Part shown: piece by piece, positions 1 through 5,102 of the stretch
Position numbering within the stretch: the stretch's first letter is position 1
Layout: the number at the start of each line of letters is the position of its first letter
Assembly: GCA_030549955.1 (NCBI GenBank)
Contig: JAUQQI010000303.1
Span: forward strand, 1 to 5,102
Direction: 5' to 3'
Length of the DNA stretch: 5,102 nt
From: Chloroflexota bacterium
GTDB taxonomy: Bacteria; Chloroflexota; Dehalococcoidia; JAUQQI01
Made by a program: the position numbers and the translations under genes
Notes under the pieces: model-generated
The model's input: only the letters and a program-made list of their open reading frames with translations
Told to the model about the DNA's origin: nothing
The model's database searches: none

Positions 1-553
1 CAGCCAGAACCGGGGTCGGACTGCCGAAGGCGGGGACCCGGCCCACCCCCATAAAGAAGTGCATTTACGAAGAAGTCTACGGCGTGGCCATAAAGGGGTG
101 GGCCGACACGTAGAACACCGGCGGCGAGGGCAGCCAGGCGGTAACCGTCGCCCAGAAGGCGGCGTCAATGACCATTTGCCGGAGGGGCTCCAGGCCGAGC
201 AACGCGTAAAGGGCCAACCCCACCGCCGTCAGCACCAGGTAGGGCGCGCTGTAGCCGTCCGCCGGGACGGGGATCCCGAACCCGTTCGCAATCCAGACCA
301 GAACGTGGGCGGCCAGGAAAAACGGCGACCACAGGAGCGGCACCCCCACCGGCCATTCGTTAAGACGGTACCCTGTCGGCGAAGGCCCCCGCTCCGAAAG
401 ATAACCGGAACGCCCCAGCTCGTCGCTGACGTCCAGGCTCCCCTGGATAACCGCCGACCGCAGCCAGGCATAATGGCCCACAGTGTCCATCCCACGCAGC
501 TCGGGACGAAAGAGGGCCCCCAGCACGCCAGCCCACAACACGAAGAGGGCCAT
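1..553 (-). pseudogene. GT39/PMT-like membrane glycosyltransferase, N-terminal part, frameshifted and cut by window edge
   Basis: Probable GT-C glycosyltransferase of the dolichyl-phosphate-mannose/ArnT-like (GT39) type, which moves a sugar from a polyprenyl-phosphate carrier on the outer side of the membrane. I start it at ATG 553, with a GGGAA-type RBS upstream and only 17 nt after the stop of the preceding gene. Residues 2-17 form a first membrane helix. They are followed by an extracytoplasmic loop with GMDTVGHYAW (21-30), whose Asp fits the first-loop acidic residue of GT-C enzymes. Further hydrophobic stretches lie near 71-90, 104-121 and 129-142. The block ending FYVSAHPFM (147-155) is typical of bacterial relatives, where it is normally followed by H-A/S-x-D-x-F-x-N-A. 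That continuation, HAVDFFVNALLY, is present at 86-51 but in another frame, so one C has been lost from GCC-CAC near 86-88. The uncorrected frame stops at 77. Beyond NALLY the reading is uncertain. Family assignment is from motif memory, not a search. Confidence 0.72.
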
Positions 554-570
554 GGAGTAATGCCGTTCCC

Positions 571-1669
571 TTATCGCCGCTCCCCAAAGAGCAGGACCCA
601 CATCCCCAGGGCCCCTAACGTGCCCACGCCCAGCCAGGGGGTCCACCCGACGAAGGCGTGCCAGGTCCATCCCCACAGGACCACCACGCAGTGCTGACCG
701 GCGCGCTGGAGCAGCGCCGCCAGGCCGACGCCAAGCACGGTGCCGTGCTGATACCACGTCCCTGGGTTGGCCAGGAAGGCTGCGGCCGGGACCCAGCCGG
801 CCCGGAGCACAAAGGACCCTTCCGAACGCCCAGGCCGTCCCAGGCCCGCCAGGGTCGCTACGAGCAAGACCCCGGCGAAAGCCCCACCGACCCATCGGGC
901 CACCGTTGGGAGGTCTGCCAGGGCAAACCCGTAGGGATGAAAGGTCAGCCAGCGGACGGCCATGCAGGGAAGGGTCTGGGCCGGCGAGTATGCGCCACCG
1001 AAGGTGGGAACGCCATTCGGGAGGAAATTCAGCTCCGGCGTTCCGAAGGCGATGACGCTGCCCCCCAGGGCCAGGGCCCGCCCCCGACCCTCCCGGAGCA
1101 GGAGGCCGGCAGCTCTGACCGCCAGCGGTTTCAACATCGGGCTTATCCCGAGCAGGAACCCTCCCCTCCCTTCACACGCCCCTGCTGAATCTCCCGGAAA
1201 GCGAGGGCGACCAGCAGGGTGACCAACGGGTTGACCTGGCCGGCATAGAGGCTCGTTAGAAACGGCGTAAAGAGCCCCAGGCCCGGCCGGATAAGCGTCC
1301 ACGGGCCTGAGGATCATCCGAAGGTTTGGGCTAATATCTCCGCGGTCAGCGACACACATGCGCTTTGGACCGCGGTCCAGGTCCCCAGCCCCCGGGTCGG
1401 GGAGCTCAAGCAACGGCAGCACCAGTAGCGCCGTGAGGGCGCGGGTAGCGGTGGGGCAACGTGTAATGGGCGAATCTGAGCGCGGCGGCAGCCCGTGCGT
1501 AATCGGCTTCCGCCCACCGGAAGACATTCTCCCCGTGCCGGGAGCCCCAGGCGGCCATGGCGTAAACCGGGTAATCGGTCGGCATATGTCGGCTGCTGAA
1601 AGCCTCTGCTCGGCCCGTGAATCGGCTGGGTCCCAAGGGCTGGAAATGGGAGGTGGCTTCAGGGTCCAC
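571..1669 (-). pseudogene. GT87-like membrane glycosyltransferase pseudogene, multiply frameshifted, N-terminal helix missing
   Basis: Remnant of a GT87 (DUF2029-type) polyprenyl-phosphate-sugar-dependent membrane glycosyltransferase. Pieces occur in the family order but in different frames. TDYPVYAMAAW...NVF and HYTLPHRYP lie at about 1582-1435. ALTALLVLPLLELP is one frame over at about 1440-1395. GTWTAVQSACVSLTAEIL and LFTPFLTSLYAGQVNPLVTL are in a third frame at about 1385-1215, with a TGA at 1314-1316. GFLLGISPMLKPLAV and several hydrophobic helices follow in the second frame to TAA 571-573. YAGQVNPLVTL and LLGxxxMLKP are the GQxNxL and KP signatures of GT87. The implied lesions are two one-base insertions, one net one-base loss in a G-rich run near 1165-1185, and one nonsense codon. 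A GTG at 1669 has GGGAGA nine bases upstream, but the residues before TDYPVY (Asp is the likely catalytic acid) are not hydrophobic. The expected first membrane helix is therefore missing. It is operon-like with the GT39 gene 17 nt downstream. Confidence 0.72.
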
Positions 1670-1799
1670 TATTAAATATCTCCCGGTTCGTATCCGACAG
1701 GCGCGCCCAGCCGCCTGGCCATGGGAAGCTTTAACCGTAACTCGAATTCCCCTTGCAGTTTTATTAGCCAGTTCCCACCGCGCCGCTAGGCTGTTACAA

Positions 1800-2690
1800 A
1801 ATCGTGTTTACCGCCGCCAGTCTGATCGCCAAACCGGCGGGTAGCCCTCCTGGCCCCCTGTTAGAAGGCTTTGACGACCTGACCCGGCCACTCCTGCTGG
1901 TGCACCCGCAGTACGGCTTTTCCTGCTGTTACCTCCGGGCTCAGATGAATTCCACCGTATCACCTGGATCAGCTTCCACCCAGCCGGCGTGTTTGGGCCT
2001 CCGTCGCCGGCAAGACCCTGTCTGAGGCTTTTCAGAAAAGGAATCCGTCGGGCCTCCGGGAGGAAGCCATCCATCAGCCGGACCAGCAGGCAGCCCCAAT
2101 CTTCATCTGCCCCTCGGCCACCACGGCCGGCCATCCCCGGTCCGGGACCCGAACTACAGAGGTTACGGGTCCGTTTCCGCTCGAAGGTGTCAGCCAAAAG
2201 CTGATAAGGCCGCTCACCCACGCAAATCCCGGCGCCTGCTCTCTTCCATCCGGCGGACAAATTCTCCATCAAGGGTCGGAAGACGTTGTTGGGGGAAAGT
2301 TCATCCAGAACGCCCCAAGGCTATCAGCCGGTCGGCCTGCAACTGCAGGGTCCGCGGCTGGCACCCATCCAGCGGGGCTCGTTGAGCCAGGGCGGTGAGA
2401 TGGGTCTGCTGGCGCCTATCCGAGCATAAGGCCGGCGTGGATAGGATCGGGCATACGACGCTGCCTTCCGTCCGACCTCGGGAATATCGCCGCCGGATGT
2501 TGGTCCCAATGATTGTCACGCCCACCATGTCAGCCACTTCCCGGTCACCGCGTTTTTCGTGGGCCAAAAGGAGGCTATGGGGCCGGTTAAAGGGTCGCCT
2601 ATTGTTGGTTCTTTTTGAAGCGTCTGCTGTAACAGCCGAGCCCGTGAGCCTGTGAGGCCGTGGCTTAAGCAGAGGCATCTGTTGCGATGA
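1800..2690 (-). pseudogene. IS630-family transposase fossil (copy A) with internal deletions and lost catalytic Asp
   Basis: Degenerate DDE transposase of the IS630/Tc1-mariner group, formerly cutting and pasting its element at TA targets. The N-terminal section (2678-2301) reads LLLAHEKRGDREVADMVGV followed by NIRRRYS. This matches the family helix-turn-helix with its R-rich linker. It is followed by THLTALAQRAPLDG and QLQADRLIALG, the usual block ahead of the catalytic domain. After an in-frame TGA (2301-2303) the same frame gives PTLDGEFVRRMEE. One frame over comes ICVGERPYQLLADT, corresponding to the CxDE-RPxQLL motif, but the catalytic Asp codon has become GGT (Gly) near 2215-2213. Then come RTRNL, DEDW and LPEARRI. 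PKHAGWVEADP at 1997-1965 is the PKHxSWLNxxE block in a third frame, keeping the catalytic Glu (GAA 1976-1974). Compared with the usual order, segments are missing before PTLDGEF, between RMEE and ICV, after QLLADT, and around the second Asp (xxLDNLNTH). The sequence after PKH...E to about 1800 is unrecognisable, and I could not find terminal inverted repeats, so both element ends are approximate. Confidence 0.82.
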
Positions 2691-2699
2691 GCAAACATT

Positions 2700-3030
2700 T
2701 AGCTGCGTTACTGCTGATGACCGGCCGATGGGGGGTGCCGGGCCTTTCGGGGGCTCAGGTAAGAACGGCGTCGTACCCTGCCGCCAGTAGCGAATTGCAG
2801 CACCCCTGGGTAGCGGCCAGAGGCCGCCCTGCTGGTCTAATTCGTCCGCTTACTGTCTTGCCGGTTGGACCAGCAGGATGAGCACGTCCGAAGCGGCTGG
2901 GGATACCCGGCTGCGGGATGAGGCCGGGGTGCCGGGGCGGTCGTGGTGCTGGGGGAGCTGGCGGGCCGGTGACCAGCCGCGGCGGAAGAATGACCTGGCT
3001 GCCCGGGGCGGGTAAGCTCGCAGGACAATC
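2700..3030. other. Stretch without a supportable gene
   Basis: Between the IS630 copy A remnant and the unknown plus-strand pseudogene I see no recognisable coding region. Short open frames on either strand, such as one starting at ATG 2878 on the plus strand and Pro/Gly-rich ones on the minus strand, have no family resemblance and no well-placed RBS. A 13-bp imperfect inverted repeat (2828-2877) is the only clear structure. Some of this may be the lost upstream end of the IS630 element. Confidence 0.5.
2828..2877. repeat. Inverted repeat, 13-bp arms with one mismatch, 24-nt loop
   Basis: The left arm CCTGCTGGTCTAA (2828-2840) pairs with the right arm TTGGACCAGCAGG (2865-2877). The single non-Watson-Crick position (T2838 against G2867) would be a G-U wobble in RNA. 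There is no T-tract after either arm, so a simple intrinsic terminator is unlikely. It could be a relic of an element end or an RNA hairpin; function unknown. Confidence 0.55.
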
Positions 3031-3080
3031 GTGTTGACCAGCGGTTCGCGGCACTGTTCCACGCTGCTCAGGAGGTGGTT

Positions 3081-3128
3081 GCGGCAGCTCTGGCTCCCAC
3101 GTGGGGGTGGCTGAGCCAGAGCTGCCGC
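3081..3128. repeat. Perfect 16-bp inverted repeat with an internal 10-bp palindrome
   Basis: The left arm GCGGCAGCTCTGGCTC (3081-3096) is exactly complementary to the right arm GAGCCAGAGCTGCCGC (3113-3128), with a 16-nt spacer. CCCACGTGGG (3096-3105) is a perfect 10-bp palindrome overlapping the left arm's inner edge. Such symmetry is unlikely by chance. It sits 57 nt upstream of the GTG start of the plus-strand pseudogene, so it could be an operator, a leader hairpin or a mobile-element end. No T-tract follows, which argues against a standard terminator. The frame of that pseudogene stays open through it, so it may instead lie inside coding sequence. Confidence 0.75.
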
Positions 3129-3172
3129 CGCGGAGCTGCAATCGGGGCGGCAGCCGTGTGTTATTATCTAAC

Positions 3173-3178
3173 GAGGAG
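3173..3178 (+). promoter_or_regulatory. Ribosome binding site for the plus-strand pseudogene
   Basis: GAGGAG lies seven bases before GTG 3186 (spacer AACATAC), near-ideal spacing. It decides the start at 3186 over the earlier in-frame GTG at 3075, which abuts its own GGAG with no spacer. Confidence 0.5.
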
Positions 3179-3185
3179 AACATAC

Positions 3186-3750
3186 GTGCGAACACGACCT
3201 GGCTTTCGGCTGGACTCCCAGGGAGTATCGCTGAGTATTGAGGTCTCATCAGCCTTTCGGGGTGGGCCGAACGATGTTGGAGCCGTCCTGGAAGAAAGGG
3301 ACGGGGTAGAAACGCTCGTCCGCGTCACTGACCGGCTGATTTATCACGCCACGAGGCCTGCGCCCCGCCGGCTACGGTGGCCCTGACCGTTAATCTCTCC
3401 CCTGTACGTCCGGTACCGTTCAGGCAGAGCCAACGGGCCGTTTGGTACAATCCTGTAGCTGGTCAGGTCGCTGGGGGCAAGCGCCGAGCTGGGAAGGGTG
3501 ATTCTTAGGCGAGCGAAATTTTCCGACCTGGTGGCTAACCGGTAGCTCAACCTGGATGAACCCCGGCGGTGGCGGTTCGAGGCATACCTGGAGCGTCAGA
3601 AAGTTGCGGCGGTGTCCCTGGAGGTGACCTGCTTATCGGCCACCGTGCCGTCGCGCTGCGGTCAAACCATGCCGAAGACGTGGCGGAAGGTGCTCACTGA
3701 CCCACGGTCCACCGGGTTTCCGCGGCCGTCCAGACGACCGGGTCGGTTCA
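3186..3750 (+). pseudogene. Pseudogene of unrecognised family, one frame with three in-frame stops
   Basis: I do not recognise this gene. From GTG 3186 one frame keeps coding-like character (balanced charged and hydrophobic residues, GC-rich third positions) despite TGA at 3384-3386 and TAG at 3456-3458 and 3543-3545. Readable blocks are FRLDSQGVSLSIEVSSAFRG, VGAVLEERDGVETLVRVTDR and LIYHATRP. After the first stop come PLYVRYRSGRANGPFGTIL, then LVRSLGASAELGRVILRRAK and FSDLVANR, then LNLDEPRRWRFEAYLERQKV with AAVSLEVTCLSAT, and finally TMPKTWRKVLTDP. Each stop could come from one point mutation: TGA from CGA, TAG from CAG or a Tyr codon. No frameshift is needed. The frame stays open to 3815, but the last part is Pro/Arg-rich and lies antisense to the small minus-strand gene, so the true end is probably near 3700-3750. 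The frame is also open upstream from 2994, so an earlier start is possible. The protein looks soluble and basic. Confidence is for a decayed plus-strand gene, not for any function. Confidence 0.45.
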
Positions 3751-3994
3751 GGTCACCGCGTTCTTCAGGTGCCGCAGCCACACCTCGGCCGCCTCCCGGA
3801 TTTCTCCGTCCGTAGCTTCTTTCGCAGCCCGCCGGAGGAACAGAACATCCAGAGTTCGGAGTGCTTCCCACGTCCCGGCGTCAGCTTCCTTTTACTGTCC
3901 GCTCGAAATTGAGAATAACCCAGTCCTCCACCTCCTGGAATTTTATTCTTCCTTCGACCAGGTCTGAGAATAGGTGCACCAGCTCCTGACGCAT
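3748..3994 (-). pseudogene. Small protein gene of unknown function, broken by one extra base
   Basis: Starting at ATG 3994 the first frame reads MRQELVHLFSDLVEGRIKFQ, then EVEDWVILNFERTVK, and stops at 3881. Moving one base on within AAAAGGAAGC (about 3884-3891) opens the frame EADAGTWEALRTLDVLFLRR, AAKEATDGEIREAAEVWLRH, LKNAVT, ending at TGA 3750-3748. The repaired protein is 81 aa, acidic to neutral, and probably an all-helical bundle rich in Leu, Glu and Ala. I cannot name a family; small proteins of this look occur among accessory and toxin-antitoxin-type genes, but that is only a possibility. The in-frame ATG at 4111 is unlikely as the start because that sequence contains the apparent promoter. 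The two halves fit end to end with no missing residues apparent, so the lesion looks recent, or is a sequencing error or a recoding site. It converges with the plus-strand pseudogene. Confidence 0.6.
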
Positions 3995-4008
3995 GACAAG
4001 TCTGGTTC

Positions 4009-4016
4009 CACCTCCT
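4009..4016 (-). promoter_or_regulatory. Ribosome binding site AGGAGGTG for the small minus-strand gene
   Basis: A perfect anti-Shine-Dalgarno match on the minus strand, 14 bases before ATG 3994. The spacing is longer than usual, but no other start codon lies between in that frame. Confidence 0.55.
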
Positions 4017-4038
4017 GCTAATCCGGCCGGGGCGATTA

Positions 4039-4067
4039 AGTATACTGAGGGCCGGTATTTGCGCCAA
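4039..4067 (-). promoter_or_regulatory. Sigma-A/sigma-70-type promoter for the small minus-strand gene
   Basis: On the minus strand TTGGCG (4067-4062) and TATACT (4044-4039) are separated by exactly 17 bp. The -10 box matches the consensus at five of six positions and the -35 box at four of six. Transcription would begin near 4032, giving a leader of roughly 40 nt that contains the AGGAGGTG. The local AT enrichment stands out from the GC-rich surroundings. Confidence 0.55.
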
Positions 4068-4129
4068 TTGTTTGTATGAGACAGGGGGCACCCTGCGCCG
4101 GCCCAAGGCATGTGGCGGCTTGGGTGTCA

Positions 4130-4447
4130 AGGTCCGGTGAGGCTATCGTTTCCCAGACCCGCAAGGCCTGATTTGCGGCCGCTATCGATAGCCCCCCGTT
4201 ACTGACAGAACTCCTGGATGCCGGCTTCGCCGGCTCAGGCAGCGGGACCGAAATCCCGAGCCGGCGTCGGCGGTGGCCGAGCCCCGCCGCTTCCTAAACC
4301 CCGGCCTTAAGCTCAACCTTGGGCAGGCCCTTCCCGAACGCCCACCCGAAGCTCGGCCTTCACCACCCAGCGGGTATAGACCTGACCCACGGCCGGCACC
4401 GGCTCTCATCGCCGGCCGGCCGTAAGTACCGAATTCAGACCGAGGCG
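4130..4447. other. Stretch without a supportable gene
   Basis: Several short minus-strand frames have mildly coding-like pieces, for example VYTRWVVKAELRVGVRE around 4390-4335 and KGLPKVELKAGV one frame over, ending at a TAG near 4296. A one-base frameshift would join them, as in neighbouring loci, but there is no start, no RBS and no family I recognise. A GC-rich hairpin lies at 4213-4239. I do not call a gene. Confidence 0.35.
4213..4239. repeat. GC-rich hairpin, GCCGGC stem with a TTC loop
   Basis: GCCGGC (4220-4225), TTC, GCCGGC (4229-4234) forms a perfect six-bp stem with a three-base loop. It is flanked by the outer pair CCTG (4213-4216) and CAGG (4236-4239) with a small internal loop. 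No T-tract follows in either direction. Possible relic of a repeat element; function unknown. Confidence 0.4.
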
Positions 4448-4609
4448 TCAAGGGCGGCGGCAGGCCGCTAGCTCCTCCGGGGTCATCCCCACCAGACCCG
4501 AACCGACCGGCCCCCGCAGGCGCCTGTGGGCGATGAACTCCTTAGCCTCGTTGCAGTTGCACCGCAACTCCCCGGCCGGGTTCGGCCGAACGGCACGGGC
4601 AGCGGTCAG
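4448..4609 (-). pseudogene. C-terminal remnant of an unidentified protein with a CxC motif
   Basis: An open frame with strongly coding-like codon use (nearly all third positions G or C) runs to TGA 4450-4448. It contains GELRCNCNEAKEFIAHRRLR, then GPVGSGLVGMTPEELAACRR, ending in Pro. It opens just after a TAA at 4612-4610 and has no start codon or RBS, so only a C-terminal piece remains. The CxC plus one further Cys could bind metal, but I recognise no family. It follows the IS630 copy B remnant on the same strand and could be a shifted relic of that transposase's end, though I cannot match it to the expected terminal motifs. Confidence 0.35.
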
Positions 4610-4700
4610 TTACCGGGATGTGGTCCGGGTGAACCTGGCTGGTCGTGACTCCTGGCCCTGCCGGGCTCACAGCGGGTCAGCTCTGGTCCCCGGGCTGTCA

Positions 4701-4726
4701 CAGGCGTCGCCGAAGGCGATAGCCTG
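4701..4726. repeat. Hairpin with a GAA loop
   Basis: CAGGC (4701-4705) and TCGCC (4707-4711) pair with GGCGA (4715-4719) and GCCTG (4722-4726) around a GAA loop, with a one-versus-two-base bulge. The surrounding 4610-4782 holds no gene I can support. No T-tract, so not an obvious terminator. Confidence 0.35.
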
Positions 4727-4782
4727 GCCGGATACCCGGTCCCTGCTGAATACTTTGGCACAACTTTAGTTCAAGGGGAACC

Positions 4783-5102
4783 CTAACTGCGGACCTCAAG
4801 GACTGCCCCCCCAGCCCTCAGCTCCACCCCCGAAAAGCAGTGTGGTGCATCCGCCAAGCTTACGCAACCTTTACCGGAAGGGCTGTGACTGGTCGCCGAC
4901 GGGCCTGATGCTGGCCGGGCCGAGCCGGGATCGGCCAGGCTCAACAGGAGGAGGTTGGTCACCCGGTGGGCCCTCAAGTTGTCCAGAACTGTGCAGACCC
5001 GCTGGGGCTCGGCAGGGATGGACGATTCCACCCGCTCCAGGAGGTTCGTGAAGTTAACGATGGTCCTGCCCTAGCGGGACCTGATGGAGCCGCGTCGGTA
5101 AA
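4783..5102 (-). pseudogene. IS630-family transposase fragment (copy B), degenerate, cut by window edge
   Basis: Catalytic-core fragment of a second IS630-family DDE transposase, entering from the right edge. The readable part is GRTIVNFTNLLERVESSIP, then AEPQRVCTVLDNLRAHRVTN and LLLLSLADP. This corresponds to the family stretch TTVNFxxFLExVxxxIP...VLDNLxxH...LxLAHP. The second catalytic Asp is intact in DNLRAH (GAC 4983-4981). Upstream, YRRGS followed quickly by a TAG and GRT suggests that the usual YGRRGxGYVF...GRT spacer has been shortened. Downstream of LADP the frame stays open to 4783, but the expected PKxxxxLNxxE block is not recognisable. A piece in another frame (RLRKLGG near 4870-4850) might be the W-K-x-L-R-x-L segment. 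The TTVNFxxFLE type differs from copy A, so these are remains of two different IS630 subgroups. Confidence 0.72.

Noticed and set aside
59..1188. Long plus-strand open frames over the glycosyltransferase region
   Set aside because: They are rich in Arg, Pro, Gln and His and antisense to minus-strand reading that contains GT87 and GT39 motifs; treated as shadows.
1209..2877. GACCAGCAGG occurring at 1209, 2081 and 2868
   Set aside because: Only ten bases, no regular spacing, and two of the three lie in former coding sequence; likely chance.
3162..3167. TATTAT as a -10 box for the plus-strand pseudogene
   Set aside because: No -35 box at suitable spacing, and transcription would start on top of the RBS at 3173-3178.
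2755..3249. 165-residue minus-strand open frame
   Set aside because: Pro/Gly/Arg-rich composition, no motif, no RBS; probably open only because the DNA is GC-rich.
3344..3550. Minus-strand frame with RSENFARLRITLP, TTG start, uninterrupted
   Set aside because: No RBS, and its flanks on that strand are full of stops or low-quality sequence. The opposite frame is longer and more protein-like, although it needs stop read-through. Not excluded outright.
4533..4769. 78-residue plus-strand open frame
   Set aside because: No family resemblance or RBS, and it overlaps the better-supported minus-strand CxC remnant.
1..5102. CRISPR array, tRNA or rRNA genes
   Set aside because: No regularly spaced direct repeats, and I saw no cloverleaf or rRNA core sequence; a tRNA scan was not possible.

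Overview
The window is GC-rich bacterial DNA. Where leaders can be seen they carry AGGAGG-type ribosome binding sites, and one has a sigma-A/sigma-70-like promoter. This fits a GC-rich Gram-positive or Chloroflexota-like lineage, but nothing here fixes the taxon and I hold that guess loosely. The main result is that the window is a gene graveyard. Every recognisable locus is broken by frameshifts, in-frame stops or internal deletions, and no full-length intact gene is present.

Layout. (1) Positions 1-1669, minus strand: two adjacent genes for multi-spanning membrane glycosyltransferases (GT-C fold). The upstream one is GT87-like (571-1669), with about three frameshifts, one in-frame stop and no N-terminal membrane helix. 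The downstream one is GT39/PMT-like (1-553). It is clean for 155 codons, then loses one base, and it runs off the window. The gap between them is 17 nt, so they were probably one operon for lipid-linked sugar transfer outside the membrane. (2) About 1800-2690, minus strand: an IS630-family transposase fossil whose conserved blocks are in the right order (HTH, first Asp block, PKHxxW...E). It has internal deletions, and the first catalytic Asp is replaced by Gly. It lies directly upstream of the truncated GT87 gene. (3) 2700-3185: no supportable gene, but two sizeable inverted repeats, one with perfect 16-bp arms. (4) 3186 to about 3750, plus strand: a former gene of unknown family with a good RBS and GTG start, kept in one frame through three in-frame stops. 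(5) 3748-3994, minus strand: a small gene (81 aa after repair) with promoter and RBS, broken by one extra base. It converges on gene (4). (6) 4035-4780: a short C-terminal coding remnant with a CxC motif, hairpins and otherwise unassigned sequence. (7) 4783-5102, minus strand: a fragment of a second, different IS630 transposase, running off the window edge.

I found no convincing new functional system. The items most worth a second look are the unknown plus-strand pseudogene with its upstream inverted repeat, and the small minus-strand gene with its apparently intact promoter.
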